Positions 1 through 8,913 of a stretch of 64,000 bases of DNA are shown one piece after another. Position numbers and translations under genes: made by a program. Within the stretch, counting starts at the first letter, position 1, and every line of letters begins with the position of its first letter. Origin of the DNA: Vibrio tubiashii (GTDB lineage Bacteria; Pseudomonadota; Gammaproteobacteria; Enterobacterales; Vibrionaceae). The stretch is taken from NCBI GenBank assembly GCA_000775715.1, contig JRWQ01000007.1, positions 124,001 through 188,000 of the forward strand, in the 5' to 3' direction. The notes under the pieces were generated by a model. That model was not told where the DNA came from and made no database searches. It worked only from the letters and a program-made list of their open reading frames with translations.

Positions 1-448
1 GCGTCTCGGCGATCACTTTGGCTGCTAAGTTAACGTCAAATCTAGGCTCTTTCCTCAGTTGGGTCACTTGCATGGTTTGAGGTACCGAAAGCGTAAAAAT
101 CGGTACTGGTGCGGTTAGGACATTCTGGATCTGGCCTCGAAAATGAACAATTGCGCCTTCACCACGGGGTGAAATCGCTCTAATCGTGGCCCAAAAACCT
201 TCTTGGAAAAAGAAGCCTAGGTCGTCTTCAGATATTTTTGGTAGCTCAGCTAAAACAACGTTGTCAGAGTGAGTGCCAATAAATTTGGTTTTACATCGAA
301 ATGTTGTCCCTACAGGCGTGGTAATGCCAATCGTTAATTCGCCACCATGCTCTACCATAGCGAGAGCGTCAGTACTATTTAACGTCGACACATTTTTATC
401 GTGTGAAGAACTTGCCCCTCGTTCTTTAAGTGCCGCCTGCGTATTCAT
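1..448 (-). CDS. PilZ-domain c-di-GMP receptor, C-terminus cut by window edge
   Basis: Reading the minus strand from the ATG at 448 gives an open frame that runs off the left edge (149 residues visible). The first ~125 residues look like the YcgR-type N-terminal beta domain that precedes PilZ in flagellar-brake proteins. The frame then reaches QLRKEPRFDV, where R-x3-R is the PilZ c-di-GMP-binding arginine motif. The family binds cyclic di-GMP and slows motility or changes surface behaviour; the overall plan resembles the V. cholerae VCA0042 type. The rest of the PilZ barrel, including the D/N-x-S-x2-G motif, lies outside the window, so binding cannot be confirmed. Confidence 0.75.
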   Translation of the reverse strand, partial: MNTQAALKERGASSSHDKNVSTLNSTDALAMVEHGGELTIGITTPVGTTFRCKTKFIGTHSDNVVLAELPKISEDDLGFFFQEGFWATIRAISPRGEGAIVHFRGQIQNVLTAPVPIFTLSVPQTMQVTQLRKEPRFDVNLAAKVIAET

Positions 449-619
449 CTAGCCTCCGTTGCTCCCACCGTGGTATGGTTTTTATTCAGTAGGTGGGTAT
501 ATGACGTTTTTATTCCAAATTGGTGAATTTGGATCAGACCATTCTATGTTTGGTTTGCGGCTTGTTCAAATGTCAATATACCCATTAATATGATTTAGTT
601 ATCATTTTTTGGAGTTAAC

Positions 620-898
620 ATGTCTCATAAGACAGATTTTGATGGAGTAAGCTCTCAGTTTCGCGTTTATCTCGAGGGTGAGCACTACGCGTTGGTGAAG
701 ATCGAAAATAAGGGCGATGTGTACAGTATCACCTCTACAAAGGTTCCAGAAGCGCTTCAAGGCCGGGGATATGGCAAGGTGATGATGGAAGCTGTATTAA
801 ACGAAATTGAGCAGCTTGGCGTGAAGGTTGAGCCTATTTGTAGCTATGCGGTGCATTATATGGATCGTAATCCGCAGTGGTCGCACCTAAAAGCATGA
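620..898 (+). CDS. Small GNAT-family N-acetyltransferase (YjdJ/NATD1-like)
   Basis: This 92-residue protein is a minimal GNAT fold. It carries the acetyl-CoA pyrophosphate loop Q-G-R-G-Y-G at about residues 48-53 and the ending Y-A-V-H-Y-M-D-R-N-P-Q-W typical of the NATD1/YjdJ group. A GGAG ribosome site lies 7 bases before the ATG. Its TGA overlaps the ATG of the following kinase gene (ATGA), so the two are probably co-translated. The substrate cannot be told from sequence. Confidence 0.82.
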   Translation: MSHKTDFDGVSSQFRVYLEGEHYALVKIENKGDVYSITSTKVPEALQGRGYGKVMMEAVLNEIEQLGVKVEPICSYAVHYMDRNPQWSHLKA

Positions 899-1869
899 GC
901 GCTCAAATATACGATTATCTGCCGTTAGTAAAAGAGCTAGGTTATACCCGTTTGCAACGCATTGAAGTGCTTCAGACTTTGTGGGGCGGGTATGGAGAGC
1001 TAGTGCGGCTGAACGTCGATGAAACGAGCATTATAGTTAAACATATCCAGTTGCCCAAGCCCGAGTCTCATCCAAGAGGGTGGAACACCGATATTTCACA
1101 TCAACGTAAGCTTCGCTCTTATCAAGTCGAACTCAACTGGTATCAGCACGGTGCCAAGCAGTGTCGAACAACAGTCCCCGCGCCAATAAAAGTGACTCAG
1201 CGAGGCGAAGAGTTACTACTTGTTATGGAAGATTTATGTCAGTTAGGGTTCTGCGAAGTTGTTACCGACCCGACACAAACTCATTTGAGCGCGTGTCTGC
1301 AATGGTTGGCTGATTTCCATGCCCAGTATATCGGCGTTAATGGCCAAGGTTTATGGCAGCAGGGAACGTATTGGCATCTAGCAACGCGTCCTGACGAACT
1401 TGCGGCTTTAGAAGACCAGAACCTCAAAGCGCATGCAGAAAAAATAGATCGAGTTCTCGATAGCGCGCCTTTTTCCACACTGATTCATGGCGATGCTAAA
1501 CTGGCGAACTTCTGTTTTACTCCCGATGGATACAAGGCTGCAGCGGTGGATTTTCAGTACATAGGTAGAGGCTGCGCAATGAAAGATGTGGCACTATTTA
1601 TGAGCAGTGCTGTTGAACCTGAGTGTTGTCACGAGATGGAAGAGTGGCTGCTCGATACCTATTTCGGTCATTTAAAAGTGGCGCTTGAGCAGCATCAGCC
1701 AGAGTTATCCGCGAAGGAAGTCGAGTCGGCTTGGCGACCATTATTTTCCATTGCTTGGGCTGATTTTCAGCGTTTTGTCAAAGGTTGGAACCCCAGTCAT
1801 TGGAAGATCAATGCATATACTGAAGCGTTAACACAGCGGGCGCTGCATGAATTAAAGGCCTACCCTTAA
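895..1869 (+). CDS. Aminoglycoside phosphotransferase/choline-kinase-like protein
   Basis: The protein has the APH/EcKinase-like fold. HGDAKLANF at roughly residues 203-211 holds the catalytic Asp and the metal-binding Asn, and VDFQYIG about 20 residues later holds the second metal-binding Asp (DFG equivalent). Such enzymes phosphorylate small hydroxyl compounds; the substrate is unknown. I chose the ATG at 895, which overlaps the stop of the upstream acetyltransferase, over a GTG 18 bases earlier, because the overlap suits translational coupling. Length (about 324 aa) fits the family. It should not be read as an antibiotic resistance gene without testing. Confidence 0.75.
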   Translation: MSAQIYDYLPLVKELGYTRLQRIEVLQTLWGGYGELVRLNVDETSIIVKHIQLPKPESHPRGWNTDISHQRKLRSYQVELNWYQHGAKQCRTTVPAPIKVTQRGEELLLVMEDLCQLGFCEVVTDPTQTHLSACLQWLADFHAQYIGVNGQGLWQQGTYWHLATRPDELAALEDQNLKAHAEKIDRVLDSAPFSTLIHGDAKLANFCFTPDGYKAAAVDFQYIGRGCAMKDVALFMSSAVEPECCHEMEEWLLDTYFGHLKVALEQHQPELSAKEVESAWRPLFSIAWADFQRFVKGWNPSHWKINAYTEALTQRALHELKAYP

Positions 1870-1886
1870 GGTAAGCCTTTGGACAA

Positions 1887-2378
1887 TTACCTTTTGATGC
1901 GTGCCATAAAGAGGGTGTTTATGTATTCACCATCTCGGTAGGAGCCAAACTTAGCTTCGCCTTCAACTTCAAAGCCAAATTTTTTGTAGCACGAAATCGC
2001 CTTGTCGTTGTCACTGTTCACTTCGATTTGGACTCGTTTCACTTGTAACCAGTTATCGGCTAAATCCAGTACGGTTTCTATCAGCTTGCTACCAATGCCT
2101 AAACCATGAAAGTCATCATGAACGCCAATACCAAAGCTCGCACAATGAGCCGTGCGTGGGCGCTGTGAGTGTTCAAAGCCAATGTTGCCCACTACTCTAC
2201 CATCGACTTCTGCAACGAAGCTATATATGCCTGCAGGGATGTTTTCCAGTCGGTTTGTCCACATCGTTAGTGAAGGTTTCGGGAGTTGCAGTGTTTCACG
2301 TTGCGCCTTAGGTTGTGAGTAAATATCACATAATGCCGCGGCATCGCTAACTTGAGTTGGACGTATTACTATTTCCAT
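1887..2378 (-). CDS. GNAT acetyltransferase, YhhY/AaaT-like
   Basis: The protein begins MEIVIRPTQVSD and follows E. coli YhhY along its length: S-x3-M-W near residue 38, QRPRTAH near 72, the acetyl-CoA loop G-L-G-I-G, then D-N-W-L and C-Y-K-K-F-G-F-E-V-E-G near the C-terminus. YhhY (AaaT) acetylates some amino acids such as Phe and Met, so a similar role is likely but inferred. The start at 2378 is preferred over a longer frame because an AGGGAA ribosome site sits just before it. It converges with the kinase gene. Confidence 0.82.
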   Translation of the reverse strand: MEIVIRPTQVSDAAALCDIYSQPKAQRETLQLPKPSLTMWTNRLENIPAGIYSFVAEVDGRVVGNIGFEHSQRPRTAHCASFGIGVHDDFHGLGIGSKLIETVLDLADNWLQVKRVQIEVNSDNDKAISCYKKFGFEVEGEAKFGSYRDGEYINTLFMARIKR

Positions 2379-2592
2379 ATTATTCCCTTTTCGACTGGTG
2401 ATACATATCCCCACCATAACGAGAATATCGAAAATGATAAAGCATTGTTTTCATATATTTTTTGTGGTCTTTATTGTTTTTGAAAAGCACTATCCGGTCT
2501 CGAAGGGAACACAAGGGTATAAAATGTAAATTTGTTTGTTTCTCAATCTTAGCTGGTCTAATGTAATAGTTCGCGTTTAGAAGGAACTGCTC

Positions 2593-3771
2593 ATGAATCA
2601 CTCGGCGAGTTGGAAAACTCCACAAAACTTCCTCATGCTCATCTCTATCGTTGTGCCCATCGCTTTTTCGAGCTGGATGGCACTGCTAAACAACTTCGTT
2701 ATTGAGCGTGCCAACTTCGATGGTTCAGATATCGGCTTACTGCAAAGTGTTCGTGAAATTCCGGGCTTTCTCGCGTTTACCGTCGTGTTTGTACTGCTGT
2801 TTATCCGAGAGCAGCGATTTATGATTGTGTCATTGGCAGCGTTGACCTTGGGCACAGCGATTACGGGCTTCTTCCCTTCCTTGCTTGGTTTGCTGTTAAC
2901 GACGCTGTTAATGTCGACAGGATTTCACTATTTTGAAACACTTAAACAGTCGTTAGCCTTACAGTGGCTAACCAAAGATGAAGCACCTGAAATGCTCGGT
3001 AAGTTCATCTCGGTTGGCGCACTGGCTTCGCTACTGACCTATGGGTCGCTGTGGCTCTGTTTAGAAATACTCAGCATGGACTTTAAATGGGTTTATTTAA
3101 CTTTTGGTGGTGCTGGCTTCTTGCTTGTTGCCTGGATGGCGTTTGCGTTTCCTCAGTTTGAAACTAAGGTGCAGCAAAACAAAAAATTGGTGCTAAGAAA
3201 ACGCTACTGGCTGTATTACGCGCTGACTTTTATGAGCGGTGCTCGTCGTCAAATATTTACCGTATTTGCTGGATTCTTAATGGTTGAGCGTTTCGGCTAC
3301 TCCGCCGCAGACGTCACTTTGCTGTTTATTATTAACTATGTATTTAATTTCTTGTTTGCTAAGAAAATCGGGCGTTTCATCGGTCAAGTGGGCGAGCGTA
3401 AAGCACTCACATTTGAATATGTTGGCTTAATTTGTGTGTTCGTTGGTTATGCGCTAGTAGAAACTGCTCAGTGGGCGGCAGTGTTGTATGTTGTCGATCA
3501 TCTGTTCTTTGCTTTGGCGCTCGCGATCAAAACCTACTTCCAAAAAATCGCTGATCCTGCAGACATGGCATCAACCGCTGGCGTTTCATTTACGATTAAC
3601 CATATTGCGGCAGTATTTATTCCTGTGACCTTTGGTTTTATCTGGCTAGTATCGCCTTCTGCCGTATTCTATATTGGCGCAGGTATGGCCTGTATTTCTT
3701 TACTGCTGTCGCTTAATATTCCTAAGCAGCCAGACGAGGGCAATGAAGTACGTATTTTAAAATGGAGCTAG
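2593..3771 (+). CDS. MFS transporter
   Basis: This 392-residue polytopic protein has about 12 hydrophobic segments and a basic central loop (KKLVLRKRYW near residue 200), typical of the major facilitator superfamily. An AAGGA ribosome site precedes the ATG. The oxidoreductase gene starts only 8 bases downstream, so the two form an operon. The pair suggests import or export of a small polyol or sugar-like compound handled by the dehydrogenase. No substrate-specific motif was recognised. Confidence 0.8.
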   Translation: MNHSASWKTPQNFLMLISIVVPIAFSSWMALLNNFVIERANFDGSDIGLLQSVREIPGFLAFTVVFVLLFIREQRFMIVSLAALTLGTAITGFFPSLLGLLLTTLLMSTGFHYFETLKQSLALQWLTKDEAPEMLGKFISVGALASLLTYGSLWLCLEILSMDFKWVYLTFGGAGFLLVAWMAFAFPQFETKVQQNKKLVLRKRYWLYYALTFMSGARRQIFTVFAGFLMVERFGYSAADVTLLFIINYVFNFLFAKKIGRFIGQVGERKALTFEYVGLICVFVGYALVETAQWAAVLYVVDHLFFALALAIKTYFQKIADPADMASTAGVSFTINHIAAVFIPVTFGFIWLVSPSAVFYIGAGMACISLLLSLNIPKQPDEGNEVRILKWS

Positions 3772-3779
3772 AGTAAGCG

Positions 3780-4712
3780 ATGAAAGTAGCAATAATCGGT
3801 TTGGGTGATATCGCGCAGAAGGCTTACTTACCGATTGTAAGCCAACGTGCAGATGTTGAGCCTATTTTTTGTACTCGTAATGCGGATGTTTTGGCCCAGC
3901 TAGGGTGGAAGTATCGAGTCGACAAGCAGTGCCAAGACTATCGGCAGCTGTTAGATTTTTCCCCTGATGCGGTTATGATTCATGCCGCTACGTCAGTGCA
4001 CAAAGAGGTTGCGGCCTTTTTTCTCAAACAAGGAATTCCGACCTTTGTCGATAAACCACTAGCTGACAGCGCCGAGGATGTGGAATGTCTCTATGAGTTA
4101 GCAGAGCAACATCAACAACCGCTTTATGTGGGATTCAATCGTCGCCATATCCCACTCTACAATCATCAAATTTCTGAGCTTGGACAAGGGGCGACGGGAG
4201 AGTTAACGTCTTTACGTTGGGAGAAGCACAGATACGACCTTACTGGAGATATCCGTACTTTCATTTTCGATGACTTTATCCATCCACTTGATAGCGTAAA
4301 CCTTAATGGTCAAACGTCACTTGATGATGTGTATGTCACGTCCCAGTTTGATCAGCGTCAGCTCTCCAGAGTTGATCTTCAGTGGCAATCAAACTCTACA
4401 CTGTTGCATGCTTCAATGAATCGCCAGTATGGAATCACTAAAGAGCGGGTTTCTGCGACATACAAGAACCGCGCACTGGAATTTGATTCGTTTGTTCAAG
4501 GCCGAATTTGGCAGCAGGGGCAAGAATCAACGTTGATGTTGAAAGACTGGGTTCCTATGCTAGAAACGAAAGGCTTCGGTAACATGATTGATGACTGGCT
4601 GAAGGTTGCTCAGAGTGGCAAGCTAGACAGTCAAATTGTTAGCCGTAACATCGCTAGCCACCAACTTGCCGAAAGCTTGGTTAGCCATTTAGAAAAGAAG
4701 AACAAGGCATAA
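3780..4712 (+). CDS. Gfo/Idh/MocA-family oxidoreductase, MviM (YceM)-like
   Basis: The N-terminus VAIIGLGDIAQKAYLPI is a Rossmann NAD(P)-binding fold almost identical in pattern to E. coli YceM/MviM. VDKPLA (about residues 91-96) is the EKP-type motif with the nicotinamide-side Lys, followed by VGFNRRHIPLY. The family oxidises or reduces sugars and cyclitols with NAD(P). The true substrate is unknown. Downstream of an MFS gene by 8 bases, it is probably the second gene of a two-gene operon, and it converges on a LysR gene 17 bases away. Confidence 0.85.
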   Translation: MKVAIIGLGDIAQKAYLPIVSQRADVEPIFCTRNADVLAQLGWKYRVDKQCQDYRQLLDFSPDAVMIHAATSVHKEVAAFFLKQGIPTFVDKPLADSAEDVECLYELAEQHQQPLYVGFNRRHIPLYNHQISELGQGATGELTSLRWEKHRYDLTGDIRTFIFDDFIHPLDSVNLNGQTSLDDVYVTSQFDQRQLSRVDLQWQSNSTLLHASMNRQYGITKERVSATYKNRALEFDSFVQGRIWQQGQESTLMLKDWVPMLETKGFGNMIDDWLKVAQSGKLDSQIVSRNIASHQLAESLVSHLEKKNKA

Positions 4713-4729
4713 CAGTTGTGTATTCGCGC

Positions 4730-5677
4730 TTACTTAAACCTATCTTTTAGGTATGTGACAAAGGTTTTTATCTGCCTTGGAATAAATTTCGATTGAGCAT
4801 ATTGGGCCATTATCTGACCTTGATAATTTCCACCAATATGCCAATCGGGCAATAGCTCGATTAGCTCTCCTGAATCTAATTCATTCTTAACCACAAACTC
4901 CGGAAAAAGTGATATTCCCACTCCGCGTAAAACAGCTTCACGGCGGATTTCACTGTGGTTAACTGCAAACGAACCTTTGACATTCGTCGCCAGCTTCTTC
5001 TCTGCCGCTGTAAATTCCCAAGTCCTATCTTTTGGTGTCTCTCCTAAGCACAAGCAGTTGTGTTGAGAAAGATCGTTAGGGTGTGTCGCGTGTCCATTCT
5101 GCGTTAGATAACTTGGGCTGGCACATAACACCAGTCGGCAATCGGCCAAGGGTTTAGCGATTAAACCTTGATAGGGTTTGTCGGTGATGTGGATGATGAC
5201 ATCGACTTCGTCACTGATTGGGTCTATGTATTGGTCGGTGACTTTAAGCTGCAGTGCCACATCTGGATAGGTGTCAATAAAGTCCAGAATTATAGGCATA
5301 AGCACCTGACGCGATAAAGCTTTAGGGGCGGCAACTCGCAATATACCCGAAATCTCGCTTTTATCCGCCTGAGCTGCTGATACGGCCATTTTTGCAGAGT
5401 TGAGCATGTCATTGCAAAGGCTGTAGACCTCTTGCCCTATGGTGCTTAATCGCATTTGGCGCGTGGTTCTCTCAAGCAATTTTTCTTCTAATGCGTTTTC
5501 TAATCGAGTAATAGAGCGGCTCACTGAAGACGGCGAAACGCCGAGCTTTTTCGCCGTAGTTGAGAAGCTTCCTGAATCAACCACATTAACGAAAATTGCC
5601 ATTTCGGAAAGAAGAGGGATGAGCTTATTTGTGTCCAAGGCGCAAAAATCCTTTGCATTACCGTAGTATTGTTTCAT
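4730..5677 (-). CDS. LysR-family transcriptional regulator
   Basis: The N-terminal winged helix (about residues 24-85) includes DSGSFSTTAKKLGVSPSSVSRSI, the classic LysR HTH, and the rest is the LysR substrate-binding domain. A 5' extension of ~20 residues precedes the usual start of the domain, so an internal ATG (M at residue 26) is another possible start. The gene is divergent from the DMT transporter at 5761; LysR proteins often control the divergent neighbour, so this transporter is its most likely target. Confidence 0.88.
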   Translation of the reverse strand: MKQYYGNAKDFCALDTNKLIPLLSEMAIFVNVVDSGSFSTTAKKLGVSPSSVSRSITRLENALEEKLLERTTRQMRLSTIGQEVYSLCNDMLNSAKMAVSAAQADKSEISGILRVAAPKALSRQVLMPIILDFIDTYPDVALQLKVTDQYIDPISDEVDVIIHITDKPYQGLIAKPLADCRLVLCASPSYLTQNGHATHPNDLSQHNCLCLGETPKDRTWEFTAAEKKLATNVKGSFAVNHSEIRREAVLRGVGISLFPEFVVKNELDSGELIELLPDWHIGGNYQGQIMAQYAQSKFIPRQIKTFVTYLKDRFK

Positions 5678-5760
5678 TTAAGTTACTTATGGATACTGAA
5701 TTAGTCAACCAGTGGCTCCAATGGAGGGAGGGCTGGAGCGTATATTTATGGAGAAATGAG

Positions 5761-6666
5761 ATGACGGCAGTAACAGGTCAGTTAAACAAGAGTGGATTCA
5801 GGTTTCCACTCACTGAGTCGCTACTACTATTGGTAGCGATCTTTTGGGGAACAAGTTATGGCCTGACGAAAAGCGCCCTTGTTTACACTAGCGTGTTGGC
5901 TTTCATTTCGATTCGTTTCTCGGTCACTTTTCTATGTATGCTACCTGTAGTGATTCGAGATTTTCGCCGTGGACTCAATAAAGACTGGAAGATTGCCCTC
6001 CCAACTGGCTTTATTCTATCGGCGATTTTTTTCTGCGAAGTGTTTGGGGTTGCGCAAACCTCAGCATCGAATGCGGCGTTTTTGATCAGCTTGTCGGTCA
6101 TATTAACGGCATTCGCTGAGCTGGTCATTAACAAGAAGCGCGTTAGCAACACCTTGTGGGTACTCACCTTGTGCAGTGTTGTCGGTGTGGTGCTTTTAAC
6201 CAGTCAGCAAGGTTTTGTGTTTGCACTTAATAGTGGCGATTACTACATCCTCGCTGCCGCTGTTCTTAGGGCACTGATGGTTACCCTGACTAAGCGTTTT
6301 ACCCAAGGTAAACAGATCACCACAACAACACTCACAGCTCTTCAGTCATTAGTGGTTGCTGGTGTTGCGCTTTTGGCCGCGGTCATTTTTGTGCCAGTTG
6401 CAGAGTTCATCATCCCAACTCATCTTGAGTTTTGGCTGACGCTCTCTTACCTTGTGTTGTTTTGTACTCTGTTTGCTTTCTATGTACAGAATTATGCGGT
6501 GCGTCGAACCTCTCCGACGCGAGTGTCTCTTCTGATGGGGAGTGAACCATTGTTTGGTGCCATCTTTGCGATGGTTTGGCTTCAGGAATCGCTTAGCGTG
6601 ATGCAAATCGTTGGCGCTGCGCTGATTTTGTTTAGTGTGGTGATGACTTCTGCCAAACAGCAGTGA
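5761..6666 (+). CDS. EamA/DMT-superfamily exporter
   Basis: The 301-residue membrane protein has about 10 hydrophobic segments in two EamA repeats (for example LLLLVAIFWGTSYGLTKSAL near the start and SEPLFGAIFAMVWLQESL in the second repeat). The family exports metabolites such as amino acids. I chose the ATG at 5761 because GGAG lies 7 bases before it; longer starts at 5690 or earlier add a hydrophilic tail without a ribosome site. It is divergent from a LysR gene that is probably its regulator. Confidence 0.85.
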   Translation: MTAVTGQLNKSGFRFPLTESLLLLVAIFWGTSYGLTKSALVYTSVLAFISIRFSVTFLCMLPVVIRDFRRGLNKDWKIALPTGFILSAIFFCEVFGVAQTSASNAAFLISLSVILTAFAELVINKKRVSNTLWVLTLCSVVGVVLLTSQQGFVFALNSGDYYILAAAVLRALMVTLTKRFTQGKQITTTTLTALQSLVVAGVALLAAVIFVPVAEFIIPTHLEFWLTLSYLVLFCTLFAFYVQNYAVRRTSPTRVSLLMGSEPLFGAIFAMVWLQESLSVMQIVGAALILFSVVMTSAKQQ

Positions 6667-6792
6667 AGGATTTCAATAAAATTACACGGATGGCTATTCA
6701 AGCAGTTACAGACAGTTTAGAGTACAGCTTTGTTAGATAAATGTAATTTTGAAGCTAGGCGTACAGGTTTGGTTTCATTGTTGAGGTAAACC

Positions 6793-7791
6793 ATGACCAA
6801 GCCATTAAACGAATGTATCGTGCCCATGTATCCGACTATACAAGCTTTAGATGTCGACGCACTAAGCCCGGGAGAGCATAAATTTTGGTTTGCCGTGGCA
6901 ACAGATGCTATTGGTCACCCGCAAACTCTGCCAGTTCGTGTGTTTAAAGGTATTAAACCGGGTAAGCGTTTTATGATTACCGCGGGGGTCCATGGAGACG
7001 AGCAAAATGGAATTTTAACCGCGCAAAAGCTTGCCCGTGAGCTAGAGGGAAAAACGATTTCCGGCTGCATTACTATTGTTCCGGCTGTAAACTTGTCGGG
7101 CATTGCTCGCCATAGCCGAGACTTTCATTCCGCTGCACCGGATAGCTCATCAGCCAACCTAAATCGCCTTTTCCCTGGTAGTGACAATGGTGATGACGCA
7201 AGCCGATATGCGTACAGTCTGTGGGAGAACTTACTCAAACCCAATGCTGATTTTGCTATTGACCTTCACTCGCAAACCAGTGGTAGCGCCTATCCGCTGT
7301 ATGCCTTCGCTGACTATCGAATCGATGATGCAATACGCATGGCGAGGCTGATTAACCCTGATGTGATTCTTAACGACCCGGGTGATCCTGGCATTCTCGA
7401 AACGGTTTATAACCGTGCTGATATTCCATCTATCACTATTGAAGTTGGGGTGGGTCGTTATACCGATCTGGATATGGTTGATAGGGCGACACTCGGTGTA
7501 CTGAATGTGTTGCGTGCGTATGAGCTTATTGATGGCGAGGTGCAATCAACTCAAACGCCATGTGTCGAGGGTAATCACATCACCAGTATCAGGGCTGAGC
7601 AGGGTGGTTTTGTGATTTGTCATGTCGAGTTACTAGATAAGGTTGAACAAGGGCAAAGGCTCGCGACTCAATACAATAGTTTTGGCGATGAAATCCAAAG
7701 TTACTACTCACCTTCGAGTGGGACGGTCATTAGCCACAATGTTGAGTCAGTGCGGGCACCGGGTTCGTTGGTGGTTCGATTGATTGAATAG
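6793..7791 (+). CDS. Succinylglutamate desuccinylase/aspartoacylase-family Zn hydrolase
   Basis: This 332-residue enzyme shows the M14-like zinc site: H-G-D-E at about residue 73 (first His and Glu ligands), IDLHSQ at about 156 (second His ligand), and a likely catalytic Glu in TIEVGVG near 216. A small C-terminal beta domain follows. Family members cut N-acyl groups from amino acids or related amides. A GAGGTA ribosome site precedes the ATG. It stands alone and the substrate is unknown. Confidence 0.83.
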   Translation: MTKPLNECIVPMYPTIQALDVDALSPGEHKFWFAVATDAIGHPQTLPVRVFKGIKPGKRFMITAGVHGDEQNGILTAQKLARELEGKTISGCITIVPAVNLSGIARHSRDFHSAAPDSSSANLNRLFPGSDNGDDASRYAYSLWENLLKPNADFAIDLHSQTSGSAYPLYAFADYRIDDAIRMARLINPDVILNDPGDPGILETVYNRADIPSITIEVGVGRYTDLDMVDRATLGVLNVLRAYELIDGEVQSTQTPCVEGNHITSIRAEQGGFVICHVELLDKVEQGQRLATQYNSFGDEIQSYYSPSSGTVISHNVESVRAPGSLVVRLIE

Positions 7792-8013
7792 TTGAGTGAG
7801 TAGAGAGTTATTTTACTAACGAGGGGGTAATGGCTTTAGCTTGTCCACAATATGACCGCTAACAGCAATAAAGTCTTATTGGAGAAAATGAAATGATGCT
7901 CAGCTAACCACCACCTATCAACAAAATTTCAAAGCATCAAAACAGCAGTTTGGGACACTTTTTCCTTGAATGAATGGGTAATACTAACGCTAAACTCATT
8001 CATAGGAATAATG

Positions 8014-8913
8014 ATGTCCGAGCGCTTTCAAATTACGCTGAAATCGACGATTCAATTAGCCCCACTCAAAATCGGCTTGACTTGGTTGATGGTGTTGATT
8101 GAGAACGTGATACTGATACTACTGCCACTGGCTATTGGTTATGCGATTGACGGTATCTTGAATCACGACCAATGGCCTTTGATTCATTTTGCCGTCTTAT
8201 TACTTGTGGTGGTCGTAGTCAGTGTTTTACGCCGCTTTTACGATACTCGAGTTTATGGGCAGGTTCGCTATAAATTAGCAAGGCTGGTGGAACATAATAT
8301 AAAGCAAGCGACGGTATCCGTTCGTAGCGCTAGGCTCACAATGTCCCGCGAGTTGGTCGACTTCTTAGAAGATGACTTACCCTTATTAATCACTGCAGTT
8401 GTTCACTTGTTCGCTACCGTGATCATTTTGGCTGCATTCCATCTTTATTTGGCATTGAGCGTCTTGGCCGCAGGGGTTGGGATTTTGCTCGTATATAGCT
8501 TGTTTCATGGCATCTTCACGCGCTTAAATGGTAAGTTGAATGACCAACTAGAGCAGCAAGTTACTGCATTAAGTAGTGAGAGACTCGCCACCATCCGCGG
8601 CCACTTCAAACGTCTCAAAAATTGTGAGATTAAACTGTCAGATACTGAAGCCATCGCTTATGGGTTTATTTTTATTGTCTTGTTCTGTGCGGTGTTAGCT
8701 AACTTATGGATGGTTAGCGCTTTGGTAGAGCCCAGTGTCGGGCAGATCTTTTCTATCGTGACTTACTCTCTAGAGTTCGTTGAGGTAGCGGTGGTGTTAC
8801 CGATTACCTTACAAACCTTGTCTCGTTTGTCTGAAATTACTCAGCGTTTAAATTGTACTGCAACCATGGAAGCAAAAGCTGGTAATAAAGAGGAGGCGAT
8901 GGATGAGAGCTAA
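8014..8913 (+). CDS. ABC-transporter six-helix membrane domain protein lacking an ATPase
   Basis: The 299-residue product has about six hydrophobic segments arranged like an ABC type-I exporter membrane domain, including the helix-2/3 motif VLRRFYDTRVYGQVRYKLA. It ends without Walker A, signature or Walker B motifs, and no ATPase gene lies nearby. The tandem ATGs at 8011 and 8014 follow AGGA at 8004; 8014 has the better spacing. Its end overlaps the membrane-fusion gene by 11 bases, so it is the first gene of the RND operon. Its function without an ATPase is unknown; it may act as a membrane partner or sensor. Confidence 0.8.
   Translation: MSERFQITLKSTIQLAPLKIGLTWLMVLIENVILILLPLAIGYAIDGILNHDQWPLIHFAVLLLVVVVVSVLRRFYDTRVYGQVRYKLARLVEHNIKQATVSVRSARLTMSRELVDFLEDDLPLLITAVVHLFATVIILAAFHLYLALSVLAAGVGILLVYSLFHGIFTRLNGKLNDQLEQQVTALSSERLATIRGHFKRLKNCEIKLSDTEAIAYGFIFIVLFCAVLANLWMVSALVEPSVGQIFSIVTYSLEFVEVAVVLPITLQTLSRLSEITQRLNCTATMEAKAGNKEEAMDES

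Noticed and set aside
877..894. GTG start for the kinase-like gene
   Set aside because: The ATG at 895, overlapping the previous stop, explains translation better.
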